A stretch of DNA of 20,133 bases from an uncultured Bacilli bacterium (GTDB lineage Bacteria; Bacillota_I; Bacilli_A; RF39; UBA660): the NCBI GenBank assembly GCA_910586865.1, contig CAJUIY010000035.1, forward strand, positions 1 through 20,133. Direction: 5' to 3'. Under the pieces are notes generated by a model. It saw only the letters and a program-made list of their open reading frames with translations. It made no database searches and was not told the origin of the DNA. Positions within the stretch are counted from its first letter, which is position 1; the number at the start of each line of letters is the position of its first letter. Made by a program: the position numbers and the translations under genes. Below, one piece after another: positions 7,818 through 15,394 of the stretch.

Positions 7818-8170
7818 TATTTAGCTCCTAAGTACCAGTGTTTCGTACTATCATCATATTTATTATTGTTTATAGCCGTAGTGACGTTATAACTATCAAC
7901 AATCAAATCACTTTGTTTAGTTATTTTGTCTTCTATGATATCTTCTACGATAATATCACCAACTGAGAATGGAATTTTTTCCAGTCCTTCATTCTTATCG
8001 TATGGTATAAATACTTTGATATCATTAGCTTTGTCATAACCTTTATCAACACTCGCGCCTTTTCCACCTTGCTACATCACATTTTTTATTGGATATCTAT
8101 CCCATTCATCCAATCTTGTTTTAGGGTTTAACCTTTTGTGATACAATGTCATACTTGAATTAGTTGTCAT
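7817..8170 (-). pseudogene. Head-tail connector-region protein interrupted by an amber codon
   Basis: One frame of 118 codons runs from the ATG at 8170 (overlapping the upstream stop) to UAA at 7817. A single UAG interrupts it at codon 33 (8074-8072). Both sides look like one protein: MTTNSSMTLYHKRLNPKTRL and WDRYPIKNVM before, QGGKGASVDKGYDKANDI and KVFIPYDKNEGL after. In relatives I recall, the block is N-W-GGKGA, so the stop probably replaces Trp (TGG to TAG), a single transition. It may be a true nonsense mutation, a sequence error, or a suppressed codon. Other genes here end in UAG normally, so UAG is not simply reassigned. The first part alone would be a 32-aa peptide. The upstream and downstream genes are intact. 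Confidence 0.7.
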
Positions 8171-8547
8171 TTTTCATCAGCTCCGCAATATAAAACAAAT
8201 ACACCGTTTACTTTTACTTCAGATAAGTATGTCTTAATTATGGAATTTAAAGACTTTTTCTTTTCTTGTGTTACTGGTTTATCATAGCTTACTGAATAGC
8301 TACCTACTGTCTCACTAGCTTTATTACTAACTTCATTATATTTTTTGATTTCAGTAATCAATTCATTAATACAAAGTTTTAACTCTATAGGATACTCCTT
8401 TAGTTTTTTAAAACGGTCAGATGTTTGTTCATCGATTTCTTTTTCTGCTCGATATTCTAGTAAGTTAAAGGACATTTCTGAAAGTTCTCCCTTTAAATCT
8501 TCTTTATATTCTTCATAAGTTAAATATTGGTTTTCGAATTTCATCAT
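8167..8547 (-). CDS. Head-tail connector (Gp6-like) protein (126 aa)
   Basis: It starts at tandem ATG codons 8547 and 8544 behind GGGAGGAC; either could be used. The helical N-terminal part reads YLTYEEYKEDLKGELSEMSF, followed by a middle part with IELKLCINELITEIKKY and then ASETVGSYSVSYDKP. The motif S-E-SVGS-SVSY and the small helical build are typical of the connector gene that follows the major capsid gene in Firmicutes phages, which extends the portal channel. It overlaps the next gene by 4 nt (ATGA). Confidence 0.75.
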   Translation of the reverse strand: MMKFENQYLTYEEYKEDLKGELSEMSFNLLEYRAEKEIDEQTSDRFKKLKEYPIELKLCINELITEIKKYNEVSNKASETVGSYSVSYDKPVTQEKKKSLNSIIKTYLSEVKVNGVFVLYCGADEK

Positions 8548-8558
8548 GTCCTCCCTAC

Positions 8559-8714
8559 TTACTCATTTTCTTTCTTCGATTCTTTTTGATTAGATTTACC
8601 AATTTTATTTTCTTTCTTCGATTCTTTTGGTAAATATCCTTGCTCTCTATAAAGCAAATTATAAGCTTTCTCTGTTGCTAGAATAACTTTATCTTCTAAA
8701 ATGTATTCTTTCAT
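8559..8714 (-). CDS. Small basic/acidic protein after capsid gene (51 aa)
   Basis: The ATG at 8714 follows closely on the capsid stop. The protein starts MKEYILEDKVILATEKAYNL and has a Lys/Glu/Ser tail that contains the octapeptide KESKKENK/KESKKENE twice. Short proteins with this N-terminus commonly sit between the capsid and connector genes of Firmicutes phages; their role is not known to me. The repeat is at DNA level too (see the repeat entry). Confidence 0.65.
   Translation of the reverse strand: MKEYILEDKVILATEKAYNLLYREQGYLPKESKKENKIGKSNQKESKKENE
8565..8628 (-). repeat. Two copies of a 22-bp direct repeat inside the 51-aa gene
   Basis: The same 22 bases occur at 8565-8586 and 8607-8628, 42 nt (14 codons) apart, so the duplication keeps the frame and repeats the KESKKEN peptide. 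Simple slippage could expand or contract it. Confidence 0.85.
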
Positions 8715-8716
8715 AA

Positions 8717-9610
8717 TTACTCACTCACCTTTGGTGTAATTGCACAGAATGCTTCATCTTTAACTGGTAAATATCCTACTCTCATTGTAGCTTTAATTGC
8801 TACCATATCTTGTTCTGCTAATGATAGTGGTTTACCATCTTCATCTACAGTTCCTTCCAAAGTAGCTTCTTTTAAAATTTCATACGAAATTCCATCTCTG
8901 ATACCTACGATTGAATATTTTTTAAAGTCGCCACCAATGATTTCTGCTTTTGTTTTATCCCATGATCCTTTTTGTGCAAACTCTATTGGATTATTATATA
9001 GTTCTTGCCCGTTAACACCATCAACGAATAATTGATTACCATTGGCATCTCTTAATTTTCTTAAAGAATTTTTAATTCCTTTTCTAGCAACAAATGAAGT
9101 AACATCTAAGTCTTCGTCTTCAACTAATGCCATTGCATCAGAAACATCTAAATCTAAATGTCCTGCTCCATTCGTTTCTATAACAACTACATTTCCAGCA
9201 TCTGTTGCTGATTTTAATACATTTTTAGCAAATGGAGAATTAATTCCAAATAAACCAGCTCCATCAATAGCTTTATAGAATGCTTCTGCAATTGTTTCTT
9301 TTAATTCGTTAAATACTGCTATTGTACTGTCTTCTAGTTTTTCTTTTGTTACAGGTATGATTACTGCTAACTTTTTAGCAACAATTTCTGGGTGAATCCA
9401 AGTAGCTTTAGAAGTTTTGATTCTTTCTCCTTCTCCTACCCAATAGGCACCTGCTCCATCAGTTAATACATTTAATTTCTTTTTTTCGCTATTCATTGGT
9501 TCAACTTTTGATAATTTTAGTAACACTGAACCTTGTGCTACTCCTTTAATAATATCTTTAGCTTGTTCTGTAGGAACGAAACCTGATAATTCATCTTTTA
9601 AATAAGCCCT
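8717..9610 (-). CDS. Major capsid protein (297 aa), predicted AGG start
   Basis: After the start residue the protein reads AYLKDELSGFVPTEQAKDII, KGVAQGSVLLKLSKVEPM, then GAYWVGEGERIKTSKATW and KLAVIIPVTKEKLEDS, ending GYLPVKDEAFCAITPKVSE. This is an HK97-fold major capsid protein of the Firmicutes type: the GAYWVGEGE-I, IPVTKE-L and AFYKA-DGA-LFG blocks are all in order. Its place after the scaffold confirms this. The first usual start in frame is a GTG at 9526, which would remove 28 residues of the conserved N-terminal arm. The frame extends to AGG at 9610, 7 nt after GAAGGAG. The out-of-frame GTG next to the SD stops after six codons. Losing the arm would be expected to abolish assembly, so the AGG start matters here most. 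Confidence 0.85.
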   Translation of the reverse strand, partial: RAYLKDELSGFVPTEQAKDIIKGVAQGSVLLKLSKVEPMNSEKKKLNVLTDGAGAYWVGEGERIKTSKATWIHPEIVAKKLAVIIPVTKEKLEDSTIAVFNELKETIAEAFYKAIDGAGLFGINSPFAKNVLKSATDAGNVVVIETNGAGHLDLDVSDAMALVEDEDLDVTSFVARKGIKNSLRKLRDANGNQLFVDGVNGQELYNNPIEFAQKGSWDKTKAEIIGGDFKKYSIVGIRDGISYEILKEATLEGTVDEDGKPLSLAEQDMVAIKATMRVGYLPVKDEAFCAITPKVSE

Positions 9611-9623
9611 TTTATCACTCCTT
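9608..9623 (-). promoter_or_regulatory. Shine-Dalgarno plus AGG start, major capsid gene
   Basis: AAGGAG at 9623-9618, 7 nt, then AGG GCT TAT in frame. It carries the same TGATAAAAGG core as at the portal and distal-tail starts. Confidence 0.8.
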
Positions 9624-9634
9624 CTTAATTTTGG

Positions 9635-10213
9635 CTATTTTCTTTGATTTTCTTGAATAATTGAAACAAAACCATCAGCTCCATCATCCGAGATCTTACC
9701 ATCTTCTCCCATTGATGGCATGTCTGGTGGTTTATTTGGGTTTTTGAATATTCCGTCTTTGTCTTTTGTAAGATTTTCGAAGATTTCACTTATACCCTTT
9801 CCTTTATTTTCTGCTTTTGTTAATTCTGTTTTAATATCAGCGATTAATCCATTTTTTACATAATCACTTGTAAATTTTTTATCTCCAAATACAGAAATAA
9901 TGTTATCAGTTAAAATTTTATCTTCTTGACTTGCCTTCTCTTCGGCAATTCTCTTTGTTTCTGCTTCTTTCATTGCTGTAATTTCATTTTGAAGTTTAGT
10001 TACATCATCAGAGCTTGGCATATCCTTAATTTGTTTTTCTAAATTATCGATAGTAGTTTTGTAAGTATTGATTTCATTATCAAATTCTTTCTTTGTTTTT
10101 TCGGTTTCAGTCGTAACTGTTTTTCCATGTTCGGCAAGAATAGATTTAATTTCTTCTTTACTTAACTTAACCTTTCCTTCTCCGATTTCTAAACTTTCTA
10201 AAAAATCTTTCAT
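9635..10213 (-). CDS. Capsid scaffolding protein, GP20-like (192 aa)
   Basis: The start is an ATG at 10213 with AAGGAG 7 nt before it. Acidic, almost all helical: MKDFLESLEIGEGKVKLSKE, a coiled-coil middle with TTIDNLEKQIKDM and DVTKLQNEITAMKEAE, and a short C-terminal part ending FVSIIQENQRK. The N-terminal F-E-L-IGEGK and the central coiled coil are as in phage minor structural protein GP20, the scaffold found directly before the capsid gene. It directs shell assembly and is then lost. The start is canonical, unlike the capsid gene 25 nt downstream, so the two genes depend on different initiator tRNAs if the AGG model holds. Confidence 0.85.
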   Translation of the reverse strand: MKDFLESLEIGEGKVKLSKEEIKSILAEHGKTVTTETEKTKKEFDNEINTYKTTIDNLEKQIKDMPSSDDVTKLQNEITAMKEAETKRIAEEKASQEDKILTDNIISVFGDKKFTSDYVKNGLIADIKTELTKAENKGKGISEIFENLTKDKDGIFKNPNKPPDMPSMGEDGKISDDGADGFVSIIQENQRK

Positions 10214-10300
10214 ATCTCTTCTCCTTCCACTTTTTTCTAGAGGTTTAGTCCTCCCAGATTTTTAGATATTATCTTTTCTTTCAAGTCTTTAAGATAGACC

Positions 10301-10325
10301 AAAAAAATACATATTTCTATGTATT
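10301..10325 (-). terminator. AU-rich hairpin with U run, upstream of scaffold gene
   Basis: Stem of 8 bp (AATACATA with TATGTATT), GAAA loop, followed by a run of U. It would partly stop transcription coming from the portal side, or end a short RNA made from the gap. The stem is AU-rich, so it may be leaky. Confidence 0.55.
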
Positions 10326-10328
10326 CAA

Positions 10329-10495
10329 TAGTGCTATTTATAAGCACTGTACTAACGATATAAAAATAATTGATTCGACCTACCAAATCTATCTTTCTTC
10401 TTATACTATAACGACTTATATACATTGCTAGTAGGTCACTAAAGCTTTGTAATGCATAATAGCTATATCATTAGTACACTACCTATAAAGTAGTG
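10329..10495 (-). other. Non-coding gap with several hairpins; candidate structured RNA
   Basis: About 300 nt (10214-10523) between the 65-aa gene and the scaffold gene hold no believable coding region. Read as minus-strand RNA they contain CACUAC/GUAGUG (10490-10495 with 10477-10482, 7-nt loop). A 7-bp closing stem GACCUAC/GUAGGUC follows (10431-10437 with 10377-10383), enclosing 47 nt that include a UAUAA-GUCG-UUAUA hairpin. Next comes AGUGCU/AGCACU (10343-10348 with 10330-10335, 7-nt loop), and then the terminator-like hairpin at 10301-10325. Four hairpins or more in a row in a phage otherwise packed with genes suggest a structured RNA or a control region. No covariation can be shown from one sequence. 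Confidence 0.4.
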
Positions 10496-10501
10496 CATAA
10501 A

Positions 10502-10526
10502 TAAAACACTCTATTTTCGAGTGTTA
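10502..10526 (-). terminator. Hairpin at the end of the 65-aa gene
   Basis: AACACTC pairs with GAGTGTT (7 bp, 7-nt loop) and is followed by TTTTATTTAT. It overlaps the stop codon of the 65-aa gene and starts the non-coding gap. It is probably a weak intrinsic terminator or processing hairpin. Confidence 0.6.
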
Positions 10527-10721
10527 ATCTAAACTTCCTATTTTGTTTAATATATTTTCGCAAATAAGCCCTTCTTCTGTTAAATCGTTATCCGTTAAAC
10601 AATGTAATTGTAAATAATCTGCAATTTGTTCTTCGATTTCTGCCATATCGCTAGATACAATATTAATTTTTTCTAAAACTGCTTTTTCTTCATTTGTAAG
10701 TTTTTTTAACAATTCAGTCAT
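10524..10721 (-). CDS. Small helical protein after minor head gene (65 aa)
   Basis: The ATG at 10721 is preceded by AAAGGTGATAAA and overlaps the end of the minor head gene. The acidic, helical sequence starts MTELLKKLTNEEKAVLEKIN and ends ENILNKIGSLD. Two Cys residues are present, without a clear metal-binding pattern. I do not recognise the family. It is the last gene before the non-coding gap, so it probably belongs with portal and minor head. Confidence 0.6.
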   Translation of the reverse strand: MTELLKKLTNEEKAVLEKINIVSSDMAEIEEQIADYLQLHCLTDNDLTEEGLICENILNKIGSLD

Positions 10722-12216
10722 TTTTATCACCTTTTATTTTCTCAATTGTTCTGCTACCAGTGCGCCATACCGTAATTAAATTTCCGTTATCAGGATTTAT
10801 TGACACTGTAGCATGCTCTCCAATAATTCTAACGGATTTTCTTCCTTCATCATCTATTTTAATTTTATCAGTTTTTAACGGATTAGTAAAGCTATCAATA
10901 ATATCATCAACCTTAATATTTCTTGTATTCTTTCGTTCTAATAAATGGTTACTAATACTATTTATAGTATATCCATTGCTTTTTATTCCAATTAGTCTAC
11001 TTTCATAATATTTTTGGATATTCCCTGATGCTTTCTTATATCCTTCTACTCTTAATCTATCAATTTTAGTAGGTAAACCACTGACATCAGATAATTCTTT
11101 GTACTTCTGTGTTAATTGTCCTATTTTTTCTTGACAATGATAAACTTCATCGGTATCATTAATCACTTTAGCTCCTATTTGTCTATCTTTGTACTGTCGT
11201 ATTTTTGTTTCTATTTGTCTCTGCAACTGTGTTCCCTCATACATGGTATAGTGCTTACCTTCAAACTCGAAACCGTCCTCATTGGCTTTTTTATCGGCTT
11301 CTAACTGCTCTTTTGAATATAAAGGTCTAGATATACCTAAAACAATATAATAGACAAAATGATAACAATTAAGTTCTCCTACATGACGTTCCAGACTATT
11401 ATTTACAGTATTATAGTCTAGATATTTTACTCCCTTTATTGTTACATCTCCATTAGTACTAAATTGCCTACCGTCTATTGTGTCAATATGATCAGGTGCA
11501 GAATTTTTATGATGAGATATCTCTATACCATCTGCACCAAATTCCTCTCCAAAAGACTTTTGCAATTCTCTATTTAATCTTCGTATACCATCCATCATAT
11601 TCATTCTAACTGATGAATCTGCTCTTCTAGAATAACCACTAGAATAATCAACAACTTTCAAACCATTAGAGGTCATTTCTTTCATTGCTTTTTGCATTGC
11701 CATTTGATAAGAATCTCTCCCTTGAACAACGCTTAATATAGCCTCATCAGTCACTTTTTGATAGATATTAGATATAGAAGTGAATTCTTTTATTCCTGAT
11801 GAATTGCATCTCATATAGGCAAAAGTCTTACTCATGTTTATATATTCGTTAGCAGTAGCTTTTGCTATTGACTTCACTTGTTCCTGTAATGCTTTATTTT
11901 GATTATATGGAATAAAATTGACTTTCTTATACTCATAGAATTGTTTAGCATAATTTTGGTTTAATTTTGCTACCTCTTCAAATATTTCATAGATATCTTC
12001 TACATTCTTATCAGTTATTTCTGCTATCTTTTTCATTATTTCGTCTATGTCATTACCATATTTAACTGATTGTAACACCTCTGCTACTTGACTAGGCATT
12101 ACTGTGCCAATGTCTACTATTTGATTTCCTAACTTATTAATCATGAAAAGATTCAATTTTTCTATTCTGTTAACAAGTCTCTCTGATAATTTTTCTAATG
12201 CTTCTTCGCTTAACAC
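10714..12216 (-). CDS. Minor head protein (minor capsid protein 2 type) with C-terminal toxin-like domain (500 aa)
   Basis: A GTG start at 12216 behind GGAG (7 nt), just after the portal stop. Residues 1-130 are helical. The region 185-300 has the pattern of phage minor capsid protein 2: GYSRRADSSVRMNMMDGIRR at 194-213, DHIDTIDGRQFS at 242-253, and GELNCYHFVYYIVLGISRP at 280-298. Residues 300-400 are a coiled-coil linker. Residues 412-486 form a separate small domain with NHLLERKN (423-430), DDIIDSFTNPLKTDKI, RIIGEHATVSINPDNG and LITVWRT. This C-terminal domain resembles the small nuclease/toxin-like domains that phages fuse to head proteins and may be injected with the DNA. That part is inference from pattern. 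The protein links portal and capsid. Confidence 0.8.
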   Translation of the reverse strand: MLSEEALEKLSERLVNRIEKLNLFMINKLGNQIVDIGTVMPSQVAEVLQSVKYGNDIDEIMKKIAEITDKNVEDIYEIFEEVAKLNQNYAKQFYEYKKVNFIPYNQNKALQEQVKSIAKATANEYINMSKTFAYMRCNSSGIKEFTSISNIYQKVTDEAILSVVQGRDSYQMAMQKAMKEMTSNGLKVVDYSSGYSRRADSSVRMNMMDGIRRLNRELQKSFGEEFGADGIEISHHKNSAPDHIDTIDGRQFSTNGDVTIKGVKYLDYNTVNNSLERHVGELNCYHFVYYIVLGISRPLYSKEQLEADKKANEDGFEFEGKHYTMYEGTQLQRQIETKIRQYKDRQIGAKVINDTDEVYHCQEKIGQLTQKYKELSDVSGLPTKIDRLRVEGYKKASGNIQKYYESRLIGIKSNGYTINSISNHLLERKNTRNIKVDDIIDSFTNPLKTDKIKIDDEGRKSVRIIGEHATVSINPDNGNLITVWRTGSRTIEKIKGDKND

Positions 12217-12217
12217 A

Positions 12218-13516
12218 CTACTCTCCTAACAAATCTTTTGTACTTGGACTTTGTTCTTTTATTTCATCAATAACAGCTTGCGCTTCTTCTAATGTTTCAT
12301 TAGGTTTGATAAACTGCCTTAATTCTGCTTTTTTTATTGCTCCTCTTGATTCACCTTGTAAGAAATGATTAAACTCTTGTTGAGTGTCTTCTAACATTGC
12401 ATAGGACCAATCAATTTTTAATTCATAATCTCCTTGAGGAGTTAGATTGTAATAATTTGCTAATACATTACATGCATATAAAAAATCATCTAGTCCCTCT
12501 TCTAATTCAGTTCTTATGTCATCGCACAAATCAAATGTATCTTTCATTATCTTTTTTATTTCGGTTGCTGTAGCATTTTTAGTTTCTGCTTTAGTAAGAA
12601 TACCCTCACTTGTTCCTATTTGTTTTTCTAACATAGAACATTCATTCATTAATTTATTAAACAAAGGAGTATCTCTAAAATCGGGATCAAACACTTCCCA
12701 AAAATTATCATCGCCACTATTTATCTTTTTATAAAGACCATTCTTTGGTAATGCTCCTTCGCCTTTAAACATAGTTATGTCAGCACCAACAAATGCTTCT
12801 TTTAGTTCATATTCTCTATCTATTTGTTGCAATGTTTTCTTTATTTTTGATATTTGTTTATCACAGCCGTATGTTATAGGAACACCATAATCATCATTTT
12901 CTCTTCGATTATCAATAGGAGATTTGATGAACATAAACGGCATTCTTTCAATGTTTGTAATTGCTATATCTTGAATATTACCCCATTCTGAAATCGTTTC
13001 CATAGAAATAGGACTGTTCTCCATCGTAGCCCTATATTTAATATATAAATTCCCGTTTTCTAATGTATAGTCAGCCCATCTATAATAATTTCTTTGGTCT
13101 CTAACTATATGTTCTGCTAATATTGTACAATCAACAATATCATCGCCATTTTTTTTATTAATAATTAATCTACTTTGAGTAATGATATTGAAATAAAGTT
13201 TATCCCTAGCAACATATGGAACGACTAAAATGCCACCCGTTCCCAATCCTCGAGATACTACTTTTTTTAGTTTCTTTTTTAATTTCTTTAGAACCTTTTG
13301 CAAGATTTTTCCTCGCTCGTTATCAGCAACTATATTTATGCTACTATCACTTACAACGTAATTAGCTAATTTATTAGAAAATATAGCAGTAAAATTGATA
13401 TCATTGATATCTTCATAATCACGAGTGAATCTTTCATTTTCTTCTAAGCTCTTATCATTAGTTGTTTGTTTTTTGCCAAATAAAGCAAGAATTTTATTCC
13501 AAAAACTCGTTATCCT
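12218..13516 (-). CDS. Portal protein (432 aa), predicted AGG start
   Basis: The full protein reads, after the start, ITSFWNKILALFGKKQTTND, then a helical stretch with TAIFSNKLANYVVSDSSINI, then RGLGTGGILVVPYVARDKL, YFNIITQSRLIINKKNGDDI, IERMPFMFIKSPIDNRREND and YGCDKQISKIKKTLQQID, ending STKDLLGE. The layout is that of an SPP1 gp6-like portal, the dodecameric DNA gate that docks the terminase. A usual start appears only at a TTG (13303), deep in the conserved region; 71 residues would be lost. The frame extends to AGG at 13516, which lies 9 nt after AAAAGGAG at the end of the terminase gene. The nearby ATG (13524) is out of frame and stops after four codons. No other start exists in between. 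Confidence 0.85.
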   Translation of the reverse strand, partial: RITSFWNKILALFGKKQTTNDKSLEENERFTRDYEDINDINFTAIFSNKLANYVVSDSSINIVADNERGKILQKVLKKLKKKLKKVVSRGLGTGGILVVPYVARDKLYFNIITQSRLIINKKNGDDIVDCTILAEHIVRDQRNYYRWADYTLENGNLYIKYRATMENSPISMETISEWGNIQDIAITNIERMPFMFIKSPIDNRRENDDYGVPITYGCDKQISKIKKTLQQIDREYELKEAFVGADITMFKGEGALPKNGLYKKINSGDDNFWEVFDPDFRDTPLFNKLMNECSMLEKQIGTSEGILTKAETKNATATEIKKIMKDTFDLCDDIRTELEEGLDDFLYACNVLANYYNLTPQGDYELKIDWSYAMLEDTQQEFNHFLQGESRGAIKKAELRQFIKPNETLEEAQAVIDEIKEQSPSTKDLLGE

Positions 13517-13531
13517 TTTATCATTCTCCTT
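13514..13531 (-). promoter_or_regulatory. Shine-Dalgarno plus AGG start, portal gene
   Basis: AAGGAG at 13531-13526, 9 nt containing the UGA stop of the terminase gene, then AGG ATA ACG in the portal frame. Confidence 0.78.
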
Positions 13532-15200
13532 TTCTTCTCCAAATCGGATTTAATGCATATCTGACACTATCTATACAATGGTTATCAGCATCAATATATC
13601 CACTTATGTAATTTCCGTCCTTGTCTTGTGGATGTTCATAGGTTGTAAATTCTTCTGCAGCCTTTGGACATCTTTTAGGGTCGATTACTATTTTTGCTAA
13701 TCTTGCTAGCCATTTCGTAGAATAATCCACAGAATCATGACTTTTCTTTGCACCGCGCATTAAACTACCATAACTTTGAAAATCTGCTATGTCTTTTGGA
13801 GCAGCGCTATCTGCAGTTATTAAATCGTCATTTTTAACACCTTTTTCCTTTTGTAGATGACTCCAAACTTTGGTATTACTCATCTTGTTAACAACAAACT
13901 CATCAAAAATGTAGAGTGTTAATTTATTAGGCTGATAACACATTTTAGTCCATGCTAAAGGGTCAGGATACCAACCAAAGTCCATGCCTTGATATAGATA
14001 ATCAAAGTTCTTGATTTCTTCATCAGTAATTTCTCTTAATTCTACATTTTCAAATACATTTCCCCCATCTCCAGTTTCTTCTCCTAAATACTCATTGGCA
14101 TACACTGTTGGATTATTTTGTTTTAGTAACTCTGCATCATCAAAGAACGGCTTTCCTAACCAATCAACTGGAACATCTAAATATGTGCTTCTATGTACTA
14201 ATCTTTTAGGATTAGGTAACCTCTTTTCTACATTAACAAAATGTCTTTTTGATTTAGGTGTATTATATATCCTAAATGTAATAAATTCATTACCACCACG
14301 TTTAACAGATTGGTCTATCTTACGAACCTCATTCATACCATTCATCTGGTCAAACTCTTCGTATATTATTAATGCTATATACATTCCTTTTGGAGGCTTA
14401 ATAGATTTAATTTTGCCAGGATCGTCTGCTCCTCTAAAATAAATCATTTGACCAGTATTTTTATTTTTCATTTCCAAAGGACTTGTAGTTTTTTTCCAAT
14501 TTTCATTAATAAAAGGAAAAGTTTCATTAAGTTTATCCATTCCCCATTCTAATTGACTATAGACACTGTCTTTTAACGTGTTTGCAACTTTACGAATACA
14601 TACAGCACACCAATTTGGATGATTCTCCAATTCTTCTGGTACTATTTGACTCCAAAAAGAAGATTTAATAGAACCACGTCCACCTTCAAGCCAATAGTCA
14701 TCATGTTTTCTTTCTTTGATATCTCTATATAAATCAACAAAACCTTTACCTATGTCTTTAGCAGGCATATAGATTAATGGTTTATTCTTTTCCAGATTTA
14801 CTTTTTGCATTTCTGCAAACTTTAATTCTTTATCAATCAAAATTCCATATGCACTAGCTAAATCTTTAACACTTGTAAATTGGTCAACTTTCTCTGCTTT
14901 ATCATCAATAGCATCAACTAATTTAGAAATTACATTCAGTCTTTTCTCATTGGTTTTTGATATCATTTCAATCATAGTTTTAGTATTTTCTTCTTTTTTT
15001 TGCTCGATTTTTTCTTTAACCTCTTTGTTATTTTCATTCTTGCATAAAGTTCTAACAGTATATTCACTTACATTATTCATTCTAGCAGTTTCAGAATAAT
15101 TGTTATTATCAACATAATCAGCTATTATCTTTTTCTTTTGTTTATCAGTTAGTTTTGTTCTAGATGTCTTTTTCTTACTCACTTTAGGCACATTAACCAA
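13521..15200 (-). CDS. Terminase large subunit with fused small-subunit-like N-terminus (559 aa)
   Basis: Residues 16-130 look like a small terminase: a helix-turn-helix (KLTDKQKKKIIADYV, NYSETARMNNVSEYTVRTLC) and a helical coiled segment. Residues 145-559 are a PBSX-type large subunit with Walker A GGRGSIKSS (173-181), Walker B-like LIIYEE (277-282), coupling motif YNTP (312-315), and RuvC-like nuclease acidic residues in GMDFGW (D407), TADSAAP (D464) and DADNHCIDSVRYAL (537-550). It cuts and pumps DNA into the head. No separate small-subunit gene is seen, so this one protein may do both jobs. The start is unclear: TTG at 15200 gives the longest form, with GTG at 15191 and 15182 as alternatives; none has a good SD, and coupling to the upstream 71-aa gene is likely. 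Confidence 0.9.
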   Translation of the reverse strand: MVNVPKVSKKKTSRTKLTDKQKKKIIADYVDNNNYSETARMNNVSEYTVRTLCKNENNKEVKEKIEQKKEENTKTMIEMISKTNEKRLNVISKLVDAIDDKAEKVDQFTSVKDLASAYGILIDKELKFAEMQKVNLEKNKPLIYMPAKDIGKGFVDLYRDIKERKHDDYWLEGGRGSIKSSFWSQIVPEELENHPNWCAVCIRKVANTLKDSVYSQLEWGMDKLNETFPFINENWKKTTSPLEMKNKNTGQMIYFRGADDPGKIKSIKPPKGMYIALIIYEEFDQMNGMNEVRKIDQSVKRGGNEFITFRIYNTPKSKRHFVNVEKRLPNPKRLVHRSTYLDVPVDWLGKPFFDDAELLKQNNPTVYANEYLGEETGDGGNVFENVELREITDEEIKNFDYLYQGMDFGWYPDPLAWTKMCYQPNKLTLYIFDEFVVNKMSNTKVWSHLQKEKGVKNDDLITADSAAPKDIADFQSYGSLMRGAKKSHDSVDYSTKWLARLAKIVIDPKRCPKAAEEFTTYEHPQDKDGNYISGYIDADNHCIDSVRYALNPIWRRKGE

Positions 15201-15394
15201 CTCACTAACTTTCTTTTGCTACTAAAATGATATTGTTCGTTCGAAGCTTCTTCATCATCTTTCTTTGGTTTTAAATTTATAGTATAGTTTTTAAATATTT
15301 TGCCTTCTTTTGGTTTATATACTTCTACAAGTGATATATCATACCTTTCAGATAAGTTTATCAATAGCATATTTATATACTTATTTAAATTCCT
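15179..15394 (-). CDS. Small protein before terminase (71 aa), predicted AGG start
   Basis: From AGG at 15394 the protein reads (start)NLNKYINMLLINLSERYDIS, then LVEVYKPKEGKIFKNYTINL, and ends HFSSKRKLVSWLMCLK. I do not recognise the family. An in-frame ATG exists at 15370 but has no SD, whereas a perfect AGGAGG at 15409-15404 points 9 nt ahead to AGG. It begins only 27 nt after the tRNA and overlaps the terminase gene at its end. It is therefore the first protein made from the transcript after the CCU tRNA, and it uses the codon that tRNA should read. Confidence 0.65.
   Translation of the reverse strand, partial: RNLNKYINMLLINLSERYDISLVEVYKPKEGKIFKNYTINLKPKKDDEEASNEQYHFSSKRKLVSWLMCLK

Noticed and set aside
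10237..10425. 62-codon minus-strand ORF starting MYISRYSIRRKID in the non-coding gap
   Set aside because: No ribosome binding site, unusual composition, and it runs through several hairpins including a terminator-like one. Better explained as structured non-coding DNA.
3462..13531. A -1 frameshift or lost base in the AAAA run after NTG ATA AAA at the portal, capsid and distal-tail starts
   Set aside because: One added A would join the nearby NTG to the frame in these three genes, but it does not explain the tail tube, 616-aa tail, tail terminator or 71-aa genes. AGG at constant SD spacing explains all seven.
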